From Anaerococcus sp. Marseille-P3915 (GTDB taxonomy: Bacteria > Bacillota > Clostridia > Tissierellales > Peptoniphilaceae): a stretch of DNA of 64,000 nucleotides. The first letter of the stretch is position 1. The number at the start of each line of letters is the position of its first letter. The notes below the pieces were generated by a model, which was given only the letters and a program-made list of their open reading frames with translations, made no database searches and was not told where the DNA came from. The stretch spans positions 597,688-661,687 of the forward strand of contig NZ_LT984888.1 of the NCBI RefSeq assembly GCF_900258475.1. The letters are read 5' to 3'. Below are positions 51,433 to 60,876 of the stretch, one piece after another. A program made the translations under genes and the position numbers.

Positions 51433-52365
51433 TTATTCTATTATTTCAATATCCACTAGTGGGAGGATGTCTATTATTTGATCTCTTGTTGGGAGGTCTA
51501 GGACTCTGGCTGTAGCAGATGCTGCTGCTACTGCTACCATGTAGGATTCTATTGGGTCATTATCCCTTACTATGGTTCCTATAAAGCCGCCTATCATGGC
51601 ATCTCTACAGGCTACTGTGTTTATGATTTCGCTATCATCTTCTACTGGTGCTGCTGCGTATACTCCGTCGTTTGTAAAGAACATTGATCCTTCTGAACCA
51701 TATGAGATTATTACATATTTTGCTCCCATTTTGATTAGTTCCTTACCATAAGGGATGTAGTCCATCTTATCTTCGATTTTGACATTAAAGATCGCCTCTA
51801 TGTCTTCTCCGTTTGGTTTTACAAGGAGAGGTCCCCTTTTTACCATGTTTAGAAGGTATTGGCTTGGTACGTCTGCTACAAAGTAGGCACCGTTGGCCTT
51901 AGCTATTTCTACCATCCTATCGTAGATGTCGCTATCTTCGCCATTTTCCATTGGTGGAACTGATCCACCAAAGATTATGGTATCGCCTTCTCTTACTCTG
52001 GATAGGTAATAAAGAAGCTCTTCGACTTCTTCTGATGAGATGGTTGGACCTTGGAAGTTTATTACTGTTTCTTCTAAGTCTTCAAAAATTTTGATATTGA
52101 TTCTGTTATTTTCTTTTATATCTACAAAGTCTGCTAGGATGTCTTCCTTGCTTAGCCAGTCTTTGATAAATAGGCCTTGGTAGCCGCCAGTGAAGCCTGT
52201 GGCTGTGGTTGGTATTCTAATTTGTGATAGGATTCTTGATACGTTTATTGCCTTACCACCCGGTAGGGTTCTTTCTGTTTTTATGTTGTTGTTGTAGCCT
52301 GGGTGTAGCTTATCTACCTCTACATAGAGGTCTATAGATGGGTTTAGGGTTACTGTATAAATCAT
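51433..52365 (-). CDS. PfkB-family sugar kinase (1-phosphofructokinase/tagatose-6-phosphate kinase-like)
   Basis: A 310-residue kinase of the hexose-phosphate group, starting TVTLNPSIDLYV and with the GGKAINVSRIL signature (about 36-46). The second signature is altered: the usual GAGD anion-hole motif reads ACRD (in NTVACRDAMIGGF, about 247-259). The catalytic Asp is kept but both glycines are replaced. Activity may therefore be reduced or changed. The start at 52365 follows GAGGAAAAA, 11 bases after the murF stop; the longer frame runs through murF. It is the last gene of ddl-murF-kinase. Confidence 0.82.
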   Translation of the reverse strand: MIYTVTLNPSIDLYVEVDKLHPGYNNNIKTERTLPGGKAINVSRILSQIRIPTTATGFTGGYQGLFIKDWLSKEDILADFVDIKENNRINIKIFEDLEETVINFQGPTISSEEVEELLYYLSRVREGDTIIFGGSVPPMENGEDSDIYDRMVEIAKANGAYFVADVPSQYLLNMVKRGPLLVKPNGEDIEAIFNVKIEDKMDYIPYGKELIKMGAKYVIISYGSEGSMFFTNDGVYAAAPVEDDSEIINTVACRDAMIGGFIGTIVRDNDPIESYMVAVAAASATARVLDLPTRDQIIDILPLVDIEIIE

Positions 52366-52376
52366 TTTTTCCTCTT

Positions 52377-53756
52377 TCATATATTTAAGTTTCTTACCTG
52401 GTCTATTACTTCTTCCATGTGCATGCCGTGGCTGCCCTTTACAAAAACAAGAGTACATGGGCTTATTAGGGATTTTAACTTCTCTACTAAGCCATCCTTG
52501 TGTTCAAAATAGAAGCATTTATTAGGCTTGAAATTTTGAATGGCACCCTCATACATGTGGTAGGAGAGAGGGCCGTAGAATAGGCAAAAGTCAATTTTTT
52601 TCGGATCAATTTTTTCTCCTACTTGATAGTGGAGTTTTGCTTCATCTTCGCCTAGCTCTAGCATATCTGATAGGCAGATAATTTTCTGCTTGTAGCCAAA
52701 TAATTCATATACAGTTTCAAGGCCTGCAAGGAGGGCTTGTGGGTTTGATTTATAGGAATCATCTAGGACATCAAATCCATCCAGTTCCAAGAGTTCAGAC
52801 CTATTTTGGCTTGATTTTGCTTTCATTAGGCCCTTATTAATTGTTTCCTTATCTAGGCCAAAGAATTGAGCTATCATGACTACTGCTGCTGCATTGTAGA
52901 CATTGTGCTTGCCTATAAGCGGGATTTCGTAATGGTCTTTCCCATTTGAAAATCTTAATTTTGATGAAGGTGACTCTTCAAATTTGATATTAAAATCTGC
53001 CTTAGGATCTGTTCCAAAGGATAGGACTTTTTCTTTAATATCATAAGTAGGGATTTCTTCTTTCATGGTTGGGTCATCTATATTATAGATGAAGGTCCCT
53101 TGATCATTCATTCCCTCGAGAATTTCAAGCTTGGCCTTTAGAATACCAGACTTAGTCTTTAGGTTATGAAGGTGGCTATCACCTATGTTTGTTATCATTG
53201 AAATGTCTGGTCTTACTATAGTACTTGTTAGAGAAATATCTCCAAAATTATCTGTACCTAGCTCTATCACAGCGATTTCACAATCATCATCTAGGGAAAG
53301 GACTGTCTTTGGGACACCTATTTCGTTGTTGAGATTGCCCTTGGTCTTTTGGGTCTTAAATTTCTCGCTAAGTATAGTTGTAAGAAGGTCTTTTGTTGTG
53401 GTCTTACCATTTGAGCCTGTTATGGCAACAACCTTACACTTAAGCTCATCCCTGTAGGCCTTGGCCAAATCTTGGAGGGCTTTTTTTGTATCTTCTACCC
53501 TTATATAAGGGATAGTGACATTTTTATTTACCTTATAATCCTTATCCACAATAAAGGTGGCTGCTCCCTTTTCTTCGCACTCTTTGATGAAGATTCTCCC
53601 ATCAAAGACTTCGCCAACTAGGGGGATGTAAAGCTCACCTGGATCTATGGTTCTAGAATCTGTTGAAACTCCACAGATTTCAATATCTAAAAAATCCTCA
53701 TCAGAAATAGCGCCACCAATCATTTTTGCAATGTGGCCAAGACTTCTTTTAATCAT
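52377..53756 (-). CDS. murF: UDP-N-acetylmuramoyl-tripeptide--D-alanyl-D-alanine ligase
   Basis: A 459-residue Mur ligase that adds D-Ala-D-Ala to the peptidoglycan precursor in the cytoplasm. ATP motif AITGSNGKTTTKDLL (about 108-122), central GTDNFGDI, and C-terminal domain with DSYKSNPQALLAGLE (about 332). It follows ddl with an ATGA overlap, so the enzyme making D-Ala-D-Ala and the one using it are co-translated. Confidence 0.94.
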   Translation of the reverse strand: MIKRSLGHIAKMIGGAISDEDFLDIEICGVSTDSRTIDPGELYIPLVGEVFDGRIFIKECEEKGAATFIVDKDYKVNKNVTIPYIRVEDTKKALQDLAKAYRDELKCKVVAITGSNGKTTTKDLLTTILSEKFKTQKTKGNLNNEIGVPKTVLSLDDDCEIAVIELGTDNFGDISLTSTIVRPDISMITNIGDSHLHNLKTKSGILKAKLEILEGMNDQGTFIYNIDDPTMKEEIPTYDIKEKVLSFGTDPKADFNIKFEESPSSKLRFSNGKDHYEIPLIGKHNVYNAAAVVMIAQFFGLDKETINKGLMKAKSSQNRSELLELDGFDVLDDSYKSNPQALLAGLETVYELFGYKQKIICLSDMLELGEDEAKLHYQVGEKIDPKKIDFCLFYGPLSYHMYEGAIQNFKPNKCFYFEHKDGLVEKLKSLISPCTLVFVKGSHGMHMEEVIDQVRNLNI

Positions 53757-54790
53757 AAAGCCCTCCTAAAACCATCTTCGATAAGCTTATCTAAAAGTTC
53801 GCTGAAAGATATTTGGTAGAGGTTTTCAGCCATTCTTCCGAAAAATGAAGAAGGGGTGAAGCCTGGGAAGGTGTTGATTTCGTTGATGAAAAATTCCTTA
53901 TTTTTAGTATAGAAGATATCAACCCTGGCAAAGCCCTCGCAGCCTACTGCCTTATAGCAGGCCTTGGCAAAGGCACGACCTCTGTCATATTCAGCTTCTT
54001 CCATGTGGTAAGGGAGTTCTTCTCTGGTTGATTTTGAAAAGTATTTAGCATCGTAGTCTAAAAATACGTGGTCAGTGATGTAGGCAGCTGGGAGTGACAC
54101 ATCAATTTTTGAACCATCACCTAGGACAGCAAATTCAATTTCTTGGCCAACTATTAATTCTTCAACAAGGACCTTGCGGTCATATTTTAAAGCCTCAAGG
54201 CCAGCCTTTTTGAAATCTTCCTTGCTATCAACTCTAGAAACACCAACAGAAGATCCATTAGCAGATGGCTTAACAATTAGAGGAAGTCCGATTTCTTCTA
54301 TACATTCATCTATAAATTCATCTGTGAAATCCTCTTTATAGGCATATTTATATTTGGCTTGTTTAAGGCTGTTTTTTTCAAATATATCATTGCTTGTAAC
54401 CTTATCCATGCAAATAGCAGAAGATAAAAGACCGTTACCGATGTAATTTAGACCAGTGGCATCCAAAAATCCTTGGATTGTACCATCTTCGCCATAGGTT
54501 CCATGGACTACAGGGAGGATAATTGTAGATGCTAGGTCATTTTTGCTTACTTCTATAAGGAATTCTGCGATAGATTCTTGTCTTGATTTATCAATTGTCT
54601 TAACTAAAGAAAATTCATCAGACTCCTCGTAATCAGAAAAAGTTGGTGAGAATCTTCCTTCCTTATCTATATATATAAGATTTATATTGTATTTTTCTTT
54701 ATTTAAATTTTTGGCAATATTAAGAGCACTTCTAAGGGCAATATCATGCTCGCTAGAAGGGCCGCCGCATAGGATGTAGACAGTTTTCAT
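53753..54790 (-). CDS. ddl: D-alanine--D-alanine ligase
   Basis: A 345-residue ATP-grasp enzyme joining two D-alanines. Signatures: VHGTYGEDGTIQGFLD (about 99, first Prosite-type motif), VKPSANGSSVGVSRV (about 168) and FYTKNKEFFINEINTFPGFTPSSFF (about 293). The active-site loop begins with LYCGGPSSEHD-type ILCGGPSSEHDIALRSA at the N-terminus. First gene of the operon. Confidence 0.95.
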   Translation of the reverse strand: MKTVYILCGGPSSEHDIALRSALNIAKNLNKEKYNINLIYIDKEGRFSPTFSDYEESDEFSLVKTIDKSRQESIAEFLIEVSKNDLASTIILPVVHGTYGEDGTIQGFLDATGLNYIGNGLLSSAICMDKVTSNDIFEKNSLKQAKYKYAYKEDFTDEFIDECIEEIGLPLIVKPSANGSSVGVSRVDSKEDFKKAGLEALKYDRKVLVEELIVGQEIEFAVLGDGSKIDVSLPAAYITDHVFLDYDAKYFSKSTREELPYHMEEAEYDRGRAFAKACYKAVGCEGFARVDIFYTKNKEFFINEINTFPGFTPSSFFGRMAENLYQISFSELLDKLIEDGFRRAL

Positions 54791-55218
54791 ACTTTCTCTC
54801 TTTCATTTATATATCTATGTAAATTTTACTCTTATTAAGAATATGGGCAAATCAAATAGGAATTAGTAAATGACTAAGTGAATATTGCCTATAAATTGTT
54901 ACAAAATAAAAACTAATTATTAAGAAAATATGTGGGAATTTGCCAATAATTTACTGAAAATACCCAAAAAAGATTTTGGTAAAAGCCTAATGTTTTGATA
55001 AAAACCCGGGGAAAACGCTTGAAATTACAAGTTTTGAAATTTTTGTAAATATTTTGTAATATTTAGACAAATCTACATAATTTTCACACAATTAAAAGTT
55101 ATACTAGGTCTTGTAAAAAAGATTTGTTATCAAATTGTAACTATTGTTACAAAATGCTAGCAAGGTTAAAAAAGAAAATAATTTACTTTTATATAGAAAG
55201 ACTAAAGAGGAGAATAAA
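54791..55218 (+). promoter_or_regulatory. Long intergenic region with WalR-like box before the SH3b protein
   Basis: No gene is visible in these 428 bases. TGTAAA-N5-TGTAAT (55044-55060) matches the WalR/YycF box. It overlaps a possible promoter TTGTAA (55054), N16, CATAAT (55076-55081), leaving a leader of about 130 bases. TTGTAAC-TATT-GTTACAA (55135-55152) is a perfect palindrome in the leader, and ATTGTTACAAAAT occurs twice (54895 and 55143). Confidence 0.55.
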
Positions 55219-56046
55219 ATGAAAATTTTTACTAAATACGCCCTAGCGGCAGCCCTAGTTATACCGTCTGTATTTGGACTAACAGGAAGAAATGCAGAAG
55301 CAGCAAGTGCTGTACTTAATAAGAATGCAGCAAATGGTGTAAATGTTAGAAGCGAAGCAAAACTAGGTGATAATATCATCGGTCTTATTGATGATCAAAA
55401 AGTTTATGAAATTAAAAACGAAGAAAATGGTTGGTTTGAAATTGAATTTGATGGCAAAAAAGCTTTCGTATCAAGCGACCTATTCCACCTACTAGAAGAA
55501 ACAGAAGTTGTAAGTGCTACAAATTTTAGAAGCCAAGCTAGCTTAGATTCTGAAGTAATCGAAGTTATCCAAGCAGGTACAAAGGTTGAATCTATTGACA
55601 TAGCTGAAAATGGCTTTGTAAAAGTAAAGGTAGATGGCAAGGAAGGCTATATTTATCACAACCTTCTAAAGAGCTTTAGAGATAGGTACCAAGCATATGC
55701 AAGCGCAAATCAAGCATCAAATGCTAATAATAACGCTCAAGCAAGCACAAAGCAAGCTCCTACACAAAATACTCAAGCTCAAGCACCAGCTCAAAACTCA
55801 AACGAATCTTACCAAGGCTCATCAAACTGGGCTAAGGAATGGATAGCTCAAAGAGAATCAGGTGGTTCATACACAGCTTACAACCCAAGAGGTGGATACT
55901 ATGGTAGATACCAACTAAACCCATCACTAGTTCGTTATGGAGCAAGCCCAGCTGAACAAGAAGCTGCAGCAGATAACTATGTAGCCCAAAGATATGGTTC
56001 ATGGGAAAATGCCCAAGCTTTCTGGCAAAGAAATGGCTGGTATTAA
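55219..56046 (+). CDS. Secreted SH3b protein with APF/transglycosylase-like C-terminus
   Basis: A 275-residue cell-wall protein. Signal peptide (about 1-29, ending NAEAAS), two bacterial SH3 domains (about 32-92 and 95-155, each with VNVRSEA/TNFRSQA and ending in a Y/F-aromatic strand), an Ala/Gln/Asn-rich linker, and a C-terminal lysozyme-like domain (about 200-275) with AKEWIAQRESGGSYTA (catalytic Glu) and YYGRYQL. It probably binds and trims peptidoglycan. The start at 55219 follows AGAGGAGAATAAA; the longer frame would extend the signal unnaturally. Confidence 0.88.
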   Translation: MKIFTKYALAAALVIPSVFGLTGRNAEAASAVLNKNAANGVNVRSEAKLGDNIIGLIDDQKVYEIKNEENGWFEIEFDGKKAFVSSDLFHLLEETEVVSATNFRSQASLDSEVIEVIQAGTKVESIDIAENGFVKVKVDGKEGYIYHNLLKSFRDRYQAYASANQASNANNNAQASTKQAPTQNTQAQAPAQNSNESYQGSSNWAKEWIAQRESGGSYTAYNPRGGYYGRYQLNPSLVRYGASPAEQEAAADNYVAQRYGSWENAQAFWQRNGWY

Positions 56047-56069
56047 GCTAAAAATTAAGTAAAGAATGA

Positions 56070-56118
56070 AATGTAGCAGGATTTATCCACGATGGATAGG
56101 TCTTTGCTACATTTTTTA
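56070..56118 (+). terminator. Terminator of the SH3b gene
   Basis: AATGTAGC pairs with GCTACATT with an inner TTATCCA/TGGATA pair, followed by a T run. Confidence 0.7.
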
Positions 56119-56122
56119 TTTG

Positions 56123-56251
56123 TTGACAAAAACAAAAATTTTTAATATACTTTTATTAAGTGAAAGTGAAATCGATTACAGATTTTTATTAAAATATAAA
56201 AGCTTGAAAATTTGAAACAGCCCTATCTTGTTGGCTGTTTTAATATTTTTT
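56123..56251 (+). promoter_or_regulatory. TRAP operon promoter, perfect cre site and leader terminator
   Basis: TTGACA (56123-56128), N17, TATACT (56146-56151). TGAAATCGATTACA (56167-56180) fits the CcpA consensus TGWAANCGNTNWCA at every position and lies just after the start point. Further on, AAACAGCC (56215-56222) pairs with GGCTGTTT (56233-56240) and is followed by TAATATTTTTT: a terminator inside the leader, 50 bases before the gene. Confidence 0.7.
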
Positions 56252-56300
56252 GCTAAGTTATTTATGTTTTGCTTTCAGAAAAATTTTATAAGGAGGAATT

Positions 56301-57317
56301 ATGTTTAAAAGATTTAAAAATCTTATACTCTGTCTATTAGTCCTAGTGACTATGGTTGCTTGTTCTTCTAAACCAGAAAAGAAGATAATAAGAATTGGCC
56401 ACAACCAATCGCAAAACCATCCGACTCACCTTGGACTCTTAGCCTTTGAAAAATATGTGGAAAATGAGCTTGGAGATAAGTATGATATCCAAGTTTTCCC
56501 ATCAGAACTACTAGGTAGCCAAACTGACATGGTCCAGCTTACTCAGACTGGAGCTATAAATATGGTTGTTGCAAGTAACTCAATACTTGAAACTTTTGAT
56601 GATGTTTATGAAATATTTAACCTACCATATTTGTTTGCTTCAAGCGAGGCCTACCATGCAGTTATGGATGATAAGTCTATAACAGATTCAATCTTCACCT
56701 CTACAAGAGATGGGGGATTTGAGGCCGTTACCTGGCTTGATGCTGGTTCAAGGTCATTTTATACCAAAGATAAACCTATAGAAAAACCTGATGACCTTAA
56801 GGGTCTAAAGATAAGGGTTCAACAATCACCTACTAATGTTAGGATGATGAACCTACTTGGAGGATCTGCTTCTCCTATGGGCTTTGGTGAGGTTTACACA
56901 GCTCTTCAATCAGGAATTATTGATGGGGCTGAAAATAATGAAATGAGTCTTACAGACAATGGCCACGGCGAGGTGTGCAAGTATTATTCATATGATATGC
57001 ACCAAATGATTCCTGATATTGTCCTTGCTAATTATGAATGGTTAGAGTCTCTTGGGGAAGACAGGAAGGTATTTGACGAGGGCTTTAAAGTTTTAAATAA
57101 GGTCCAAAGAGAAAAATGGGTAAGTGCTGTGGATAATGCAAAAGAAGGAGCCAAGAAGCTTGGAGTAAACTTTATCTATCCAGACCAAAAGCCATTTGTT
57201 GAGGCTGTTGCGCCACTTACAGAAGAGGTTCTAAATAGGAATGAAAAATTAAAACCATTCTATGAAAAAATTCAAGAATATAACAAGAAATACCCAGCTA
57301 AGGAGGAAGCTAAATGA
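56301..57317 (+). CDS. TRAP transporter solute-binding lipoprotein (DctP family)
   Basis: A 338-residue binding protein. Lipoprotein signal ends at Cys21 (TMVACSSK). The DctP fold is marked by RIGHNQSQNHPTHLGLLAFEKYVE, the conserved KIRVQQSPTNVRMMNLLGGSASPMGFGEVYTALQSGIIDGAENN region (about 169-213, with the carboxylate-binding Arg) and later YEWLESL. It captures an organic acid such as a dicarboxylate or sugar acid. It overlaps the next gene by four bases. Confidence 0.92.
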   Translation: MFKRFKNLILCLLVLVTMVACSSKPEKKIIRIGHNQSQNHPTHLGLLAFEKYVENELGDKYDIQVFPSELLGSQTDMVQLTQTGAINMVVASNSILETFDDVYEIFNLPYLFASSEAYHAVMDDKSITDSIFTSTRDGGFEAVTWLDAGSRSFYTKDKPIEKPDDLKGLKIRVQQSPTNVRMMNLLGGSASPMGFGEVYTALQSGIIDGAENNEMSLTDNGHGEVCKYYSYDMHQMIPDIVLANYEWLESLGEDRKVFDEGFKVLNKVQREKWVSAVDNAKEGAKKLGVNFIYPDQKPFVEAVAPLTEEVLNRNEKLKPFYEKIQEYNKKYPAKEEAK

Positions 57318-57868
57318 GAAAAGCACTAGATAATTTAATGAAAATCTTATCAGCAGGCACCCTTCTTGCTATGCTTTTATTTGTAGTTTGGCAAGTATTT
57401 ACCAGATATATCCTAGGCAAGCCATCAACATGGTCTGAAGAGCTAGTAGGATATTTATTTGCCTGGTCAACTCTTTTTGGAGCAGGCCTTGTGGTAAGTG
57501 AAAGAGGCCATATGAATATACCTGTTCTAATCGATACAAAATCGGTCAAAACACAAAAATATGCAGCTATATTTTCTGAAGTAATTATTTTTATTTTTTC
57601 CCTAGTAGTTCTTAGCTACGGAGGAATCAGGATTACAAAGCTTGCCCTAAACCAAATGACTTCATCACTAGGTTTGCCAATAGGTTTGTTTTATATACCT
57701 CTTCCAATAGCAGGTCTAATAAATATGATCTTTTGTATTTTAAATATTAAGGATATCCTATCTGGTAAGGTTAAATTCTTTAAGGCAGCAAGTGCTTCAG
57801 AGATTTCTGAAAGAATTGCCAATGAAGCAAGCGAAGTTAGCAAATATGAAAGCGAAGGAGGTAAGTAA
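57314..57868 (+). CDS. TRAP transporter small permease (DctQ family)
   Basis: A 184-residue four-helix membrane protein with the DctQ segment TWSEELVGYLFAWSTLFGAGLVVSERGHMN (about 39-69). It bridges the binding protein and the large permease. The C-terminal tail is charged. It overlaps neighbours on both sides. Confidence 0.92.
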   Translation: MRKALDNLMKILSAGTLLAMLLFVVWQVFTRYILGKPSTWSEELVGYLFAWSTLFGAGLVVSERGHMNIPVLIDTKSVKTQKYAAIFSEVIIFIFSLVVLSYGGIRITKLALNQMTSSLGLPIGLFYIPLPIAGLINMIFCILNIKDILSGKVKFFKAASASEISERIANEASEVSKYESEGGK

Positions 57869-59169
57869 TGGGTGGACAAGCTTTAGCAGTTATATTAATA
57901 GTTTTAGCCTCTTTACTTATATTAGGAGTGCCAATTGCCTTTTCAATTGGTATAGCATCAATCGTTACAATTCTTGCCACAATTCCGCTAAATGTTGCGG
58001 TACTAACAGCAGCCCAAAGGACCTTTGTGGGCATGGGATCATTTACCCTTACAGCCATCCCATTTTTTATCCTAGCAGGTAACTTTATGAATGAGGGAGG
58101 TATAGCCAAGAGATTAGTAGATTTTGTAATGGCAATCCTTGGTAAATTACCAGGTGCCCTTCTTGTTACAAATATAGGGGCCAATGCTCTTTTTGGAGCA
58201 ATCTCTGGATCTGCATCAGCAGCTGCAGCAGCTGTTGGATCAATGGTTAAGGAAGGCGAGGACAAATTAGGTTATGATAAGGCCTTATCTGCAGCTTCAA
58301 ATGGAGCAAGTGCACCAGCAGGACTTTTGATTCCGCCATCAAATGCCTTAATCACCTATTCTTTAGTATCAGGTGGTACATCAGTAGCTGCCCTATTTTT
58401 GGCAGGCTATATACCAGGTCTTATATGGACCTTGGCTTGTATAATAATTGCAATCTTTGTAGCTAAGAAGAAAGGTTATAAGGGCACTGAAGGAAAATTC
58501 TCCTGGTCTAAGCTAGGAAGGGCTACAATAGCAGCCATACCATCTCTAGGCTTAATTATAGTAGTAATAGGCGGTATAGTAGCCGGAGTATTTACAGCTA
58601 CAGAAGGTTCAGCTATTTCAGTAGTCTATTCCCTAATACTTGGCCTAGTTTATAAGAATCTTAACTTTAAAAAGATAATAAATATCCTAGTAGAATCAGC
58701 TAAGATGAGTGCTATAGTTGTCTTTTTGATAGGTGTTTCTAACATCCTATCATGGGTAATGGCCTTTACCGGTATCCCACAAATGATTGGTGAAAGCCTC
58801 TTATCAATTACAGATAATCCTATAATTATCTTATTGATAATGAATGTGATTTTATTAATATCAGGAACCTTTATGGATGTAACCCCTGCTATATTAATTT
58901 TTACACCTTTATTTTTACCTATTGTCCAAGAGTTTGGTATCCATCCTGTTCACTTTGGACTTATAATAGTTTATAACCTATGTATAGGCAATATTACTCC
59001 ACCAGTTGGCAATACCTTATTTGTTGCAATAAAGATTGGGGATACAAGCCTTGCCAAGGTTATGCCATATATGATAAGGTACTATGCACTAATTTTATTA
59101 GGTTTATTACTTGTAACTTATGTTCCAGCTGTAACTATGTTTTTACCACAATTAGCAGGACTAATATAG
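57868..59169 (+). CDS. TRAP transporter large permease (DctM family)
   Basis: A 433-residue Na+-driven permease with about 12 hydrophobic segments. Family stretches include FTLTAIPFFILAGNFMNEGGIAKRLVDF, the GAISGSASAAAAAVGSMV motif (about 110-127) and TPPVGNTLFVA (about 373). Completes the DctP-Q-M system, ending at its own terminator. Confidence 0.94.
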   Translation: MGGQALAVILIVLASLLILGVPIAFSIGIASIVTILATIPLNVAVLTAAQRTFVGMGSFTLTAIPFFILAGNFMNEGGIAKRLVDFVMAILGKLPGALLVTNIGANALFGAISGSASAAAAAVGSMVKEGEDKLGYDKALSAASNGASAPAGLLIPPSNALITYSLVSGGTSVAALFLAGYIPGLIWTLACIIIAIFVAKKKGYKGTEGKFSWSKLGRATIAAIPSLGLIIVVIGGIVAGVFTATEGSAISVVYSLILGLVYKNLNFKKIINILVESAKMSAIVVFLIGVSNILSWVMAFTGIPQMIGESLLSITDNPIIILLIMNVILLISGTFMDVTPAILIFTPLFLPIVQEFGIHPVHFGLIIVYNLCIGNITPPVGNTLFVAIKIGDTSLAKVMPYMIRYYALILLGLLLVTYVPAVTMFLPQLAGLI

Positions 59170-59171
59170 AA

Positions 59172-59203
59172 AAAGAGCTTTCGATTTATTCGAAAGCTTT
59201 TTA
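59172..59203 (+). terminator. TRAP operon terminator
   Basis: AGCTTTCG pairs with CGAAAGCT, followed by TTTTAA. Confidence 0.75.
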
Positions 59204-59245
59204 ATTTTCAAAAATATAGGTACAATAAGACTAATGGAGGAGCGT

Positions 59246-59515
59246 ATGAAAGCAATATTGACAATAATTGGTAAGGATAGACCAGGAATTATTTATGAAG
59301 TGACAAAAATTCTCTTCAAATATAATATAAACATCCTGGATATGAGCCAAACTATAATGGAAGATAAATTTGTAGCTATGTTAAATATAGATATGAATGG
59401 GGCAAAGGCAGATTTTGAAGAAATTTCAAAGAGTTTTGAGGACTTATCAGAGGCAACAGGCCTTGATATAAGAATTCAAAATGAAAAACTCTTTGAAGCT
59501 ATGACAAGGGTTTGA
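59246..59515 (+). CDS. ACT domain protein (UPF0237)
   Basis: An 89-residue single ACT domain ([36 protein letters not shown]), a small-ligand sensing fold. The start at 59246 follows GGAGGAGCGT. It is followed by UPF0210 after one base; the two families are regularly paired, and the ACT protein is presumed to regulate its partner. Confidence 0.9.
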   Translation: MKAILTIIGKDRPGIIYEVTKILFKYNINILDMSQTIMEDKFVAMLNIDMNGAKADFEEISKSFEDLSEATGLDIRIQNEKLFEAMTRV

Positions 59516-59516
59516 T

Positions 59517-60866
59517 ATGGATAAGACCAATATTTTAGAAACCATAAAGATGCTTGATGAGGAAAATCTTGACATTAGGACCCTAACCATGGGTGTAAGC
59601 CTTTTTGACTGTATAGATCCAGATTATGAAAAGGCCTGTGCCAAGATTTATGACAAGCTAATCAGAGAGACCAAGGACTTCATAAAGATATCAAAGGAAG
59701 TGTCAAAAATCTATGGAGTTCCAATCATAAATAACAGGATATCAGTAACACCTATTTCTATGATAGGAGCAGCTACAGATCTTGATGACTACACACCTTT
59801 TGCAAAAGTTTTGGATAAGGCTGCCAAGGACATTGGGGTAGACTTTATCGGTGGTTTTTCTGCTCTTGTAGAAAAGGGGATGACAAAAGCTGATGAGATA
59901 TTAATTAAATCTATTCCAAAGGCCTTGGCCCAAACAGATTTGGTTTGCGGGTCAATTAATGTTGGTTCTACCAAGGCTGGAATAAATATGGATGCTGTGG
60001 CCCTTTGTGGCCAAACTATAAAGGACTTAGCAGCAAATACTGATGATGCCTTCGGATGTGCTAAACTAGTTGTTTTTGCCAATGCAGTGGATGATAATCC
60101 CTTTATGGCAGGAGCCTTCCATGGAGTAGGTGAAGCTGAAACTGTTATAAGTGTTGGAATTTCTGGTCCCGGCGTAGTAAAGGCAGCCATAGAAGATAAA
60201 AAAGATTTACCAATCAATGAAATTTATGAAATTATCAAGAAAACCGCCTTCAAGATTACAAGGATGGGAGAATTGATTTGTAAGGATGTTTGCGAAAAAC
60301 TAGGCAAGAACTTTGGAATTGTAGACCTTTCCCTTGCCCCAACGCCTGCAATTGGGGACTCTGTAGGAAGAATCCTTGAAGAAATCGGAATAGATCATGT
60401 AGGAGGCCATGGAACGATAGCAGCCCTTGCTATGCTAAACGATGCAGTCAAAAAAGGTGGAATCATGGCAAGCTCTAGAGTAGGTGGTCTATCAGGAGCC
60501 TTCATACCAGTAAGTGAAGATGAGGGAATGATAGAAGCTGCTGGCAAGGGCTATATTTCCTTTGACAAGCTTGAAGCCATGACTTGTGTCTGCTCTGTAG
60601 GTCTTGATATGATAGCAATCCCAGGCAAGATATCAGCTACATCAATCGGGGCAATGATTGCTGATGAAGCAGCACTTGGGGTAATAAATAATAAGACAAC
60701 AGCTGTTAGAATAATCCCAGTTCCGGGTAAAGATGTAGGTGACAGGGTAGAATTTGGTGGCCTCTTAGGTTATGCACCAATAATGGATGTAGGTGATTCT
60801 AATTCAGATATAATGATTAAAAGAGGCGGCCACATACCAGCTCCTGTCCACTCATTTAAAAATTAA
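59517..60866 (+). CDS. UPF0210/DUF711 (PFL family) protein
   Basis: A 449-residue cytoplasmic protein matching the PFL/UPF0210 family along its length ([51 protein letters not shown], VDVGxSN-like MDVGDSNSD). The fold is related to glycyl-radical or pyruvate-formate-lyase-like proteins by name only; its function is not established. It is paired with the ACT-domain gene and followed after ten bases by a cyclophilin gene. Confidence 0.88.
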   Translation: MDKTNILETIKMLDEENLDIRTLTMGVSLFDCIDPDYEKACAKIYDKLIRETKDFIKISKEVSKIYGVPIINNRISVTPISMIGAATDLDDYTPFAKVLDKAAKDIGVDFIGGFSALVEKGMTKADEILIKSIPKALAQTDLVCGSINVGSTKAGINMDAVALCGQTIKDLAANTDDAFGCAKLVVFANAVDDNPFMAGAFHGVGEAETVISVGISGPGVVKAAIEDKKDLPINEIYEIIKKTAFKITRMGELICKDVCEKLGKNFGIVDLSLAPTPAIGDSVGRILEEIGIDHVGGHGTIAALAMLNDAVKKGGIMASSRVGGLSGAFIPVSEDEGMIEAAGKGYISFDKLEAMTCVCSVGLDMIAIPGKISATSIGAMIADEAALGVINNKTTAVRIIPVPGKDVGDRVEFGGLLGYAPIMDVGDSNSDIMIKRGGHIPAPVHSFKN

Positions 60867-60876
60867 GGAGAAAAAT

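Noticed and set aside
51416..51435. AAGTGC/GCACTT inverted repeat with a CIRCE-like half site
   Set aside because: It sits at the 3' end of the sugar kinase gene with no promoter; more likely part of a weak terminator.
54800..55218. Possible c-di-AMP (ydaO-type) riboswitch before the SH3b protein
   Set aside because: Such leaders often precede wall hydrolases, but the conserved core elements could not be found; only the WalR box and palindromes are clear.
55104..55379. Minus-strand open frame before and inside the SH3b gene
   Set aside because: Shadow of the signal-peptide region; no ribosome site and it would run through the promoter region of a clear gene.
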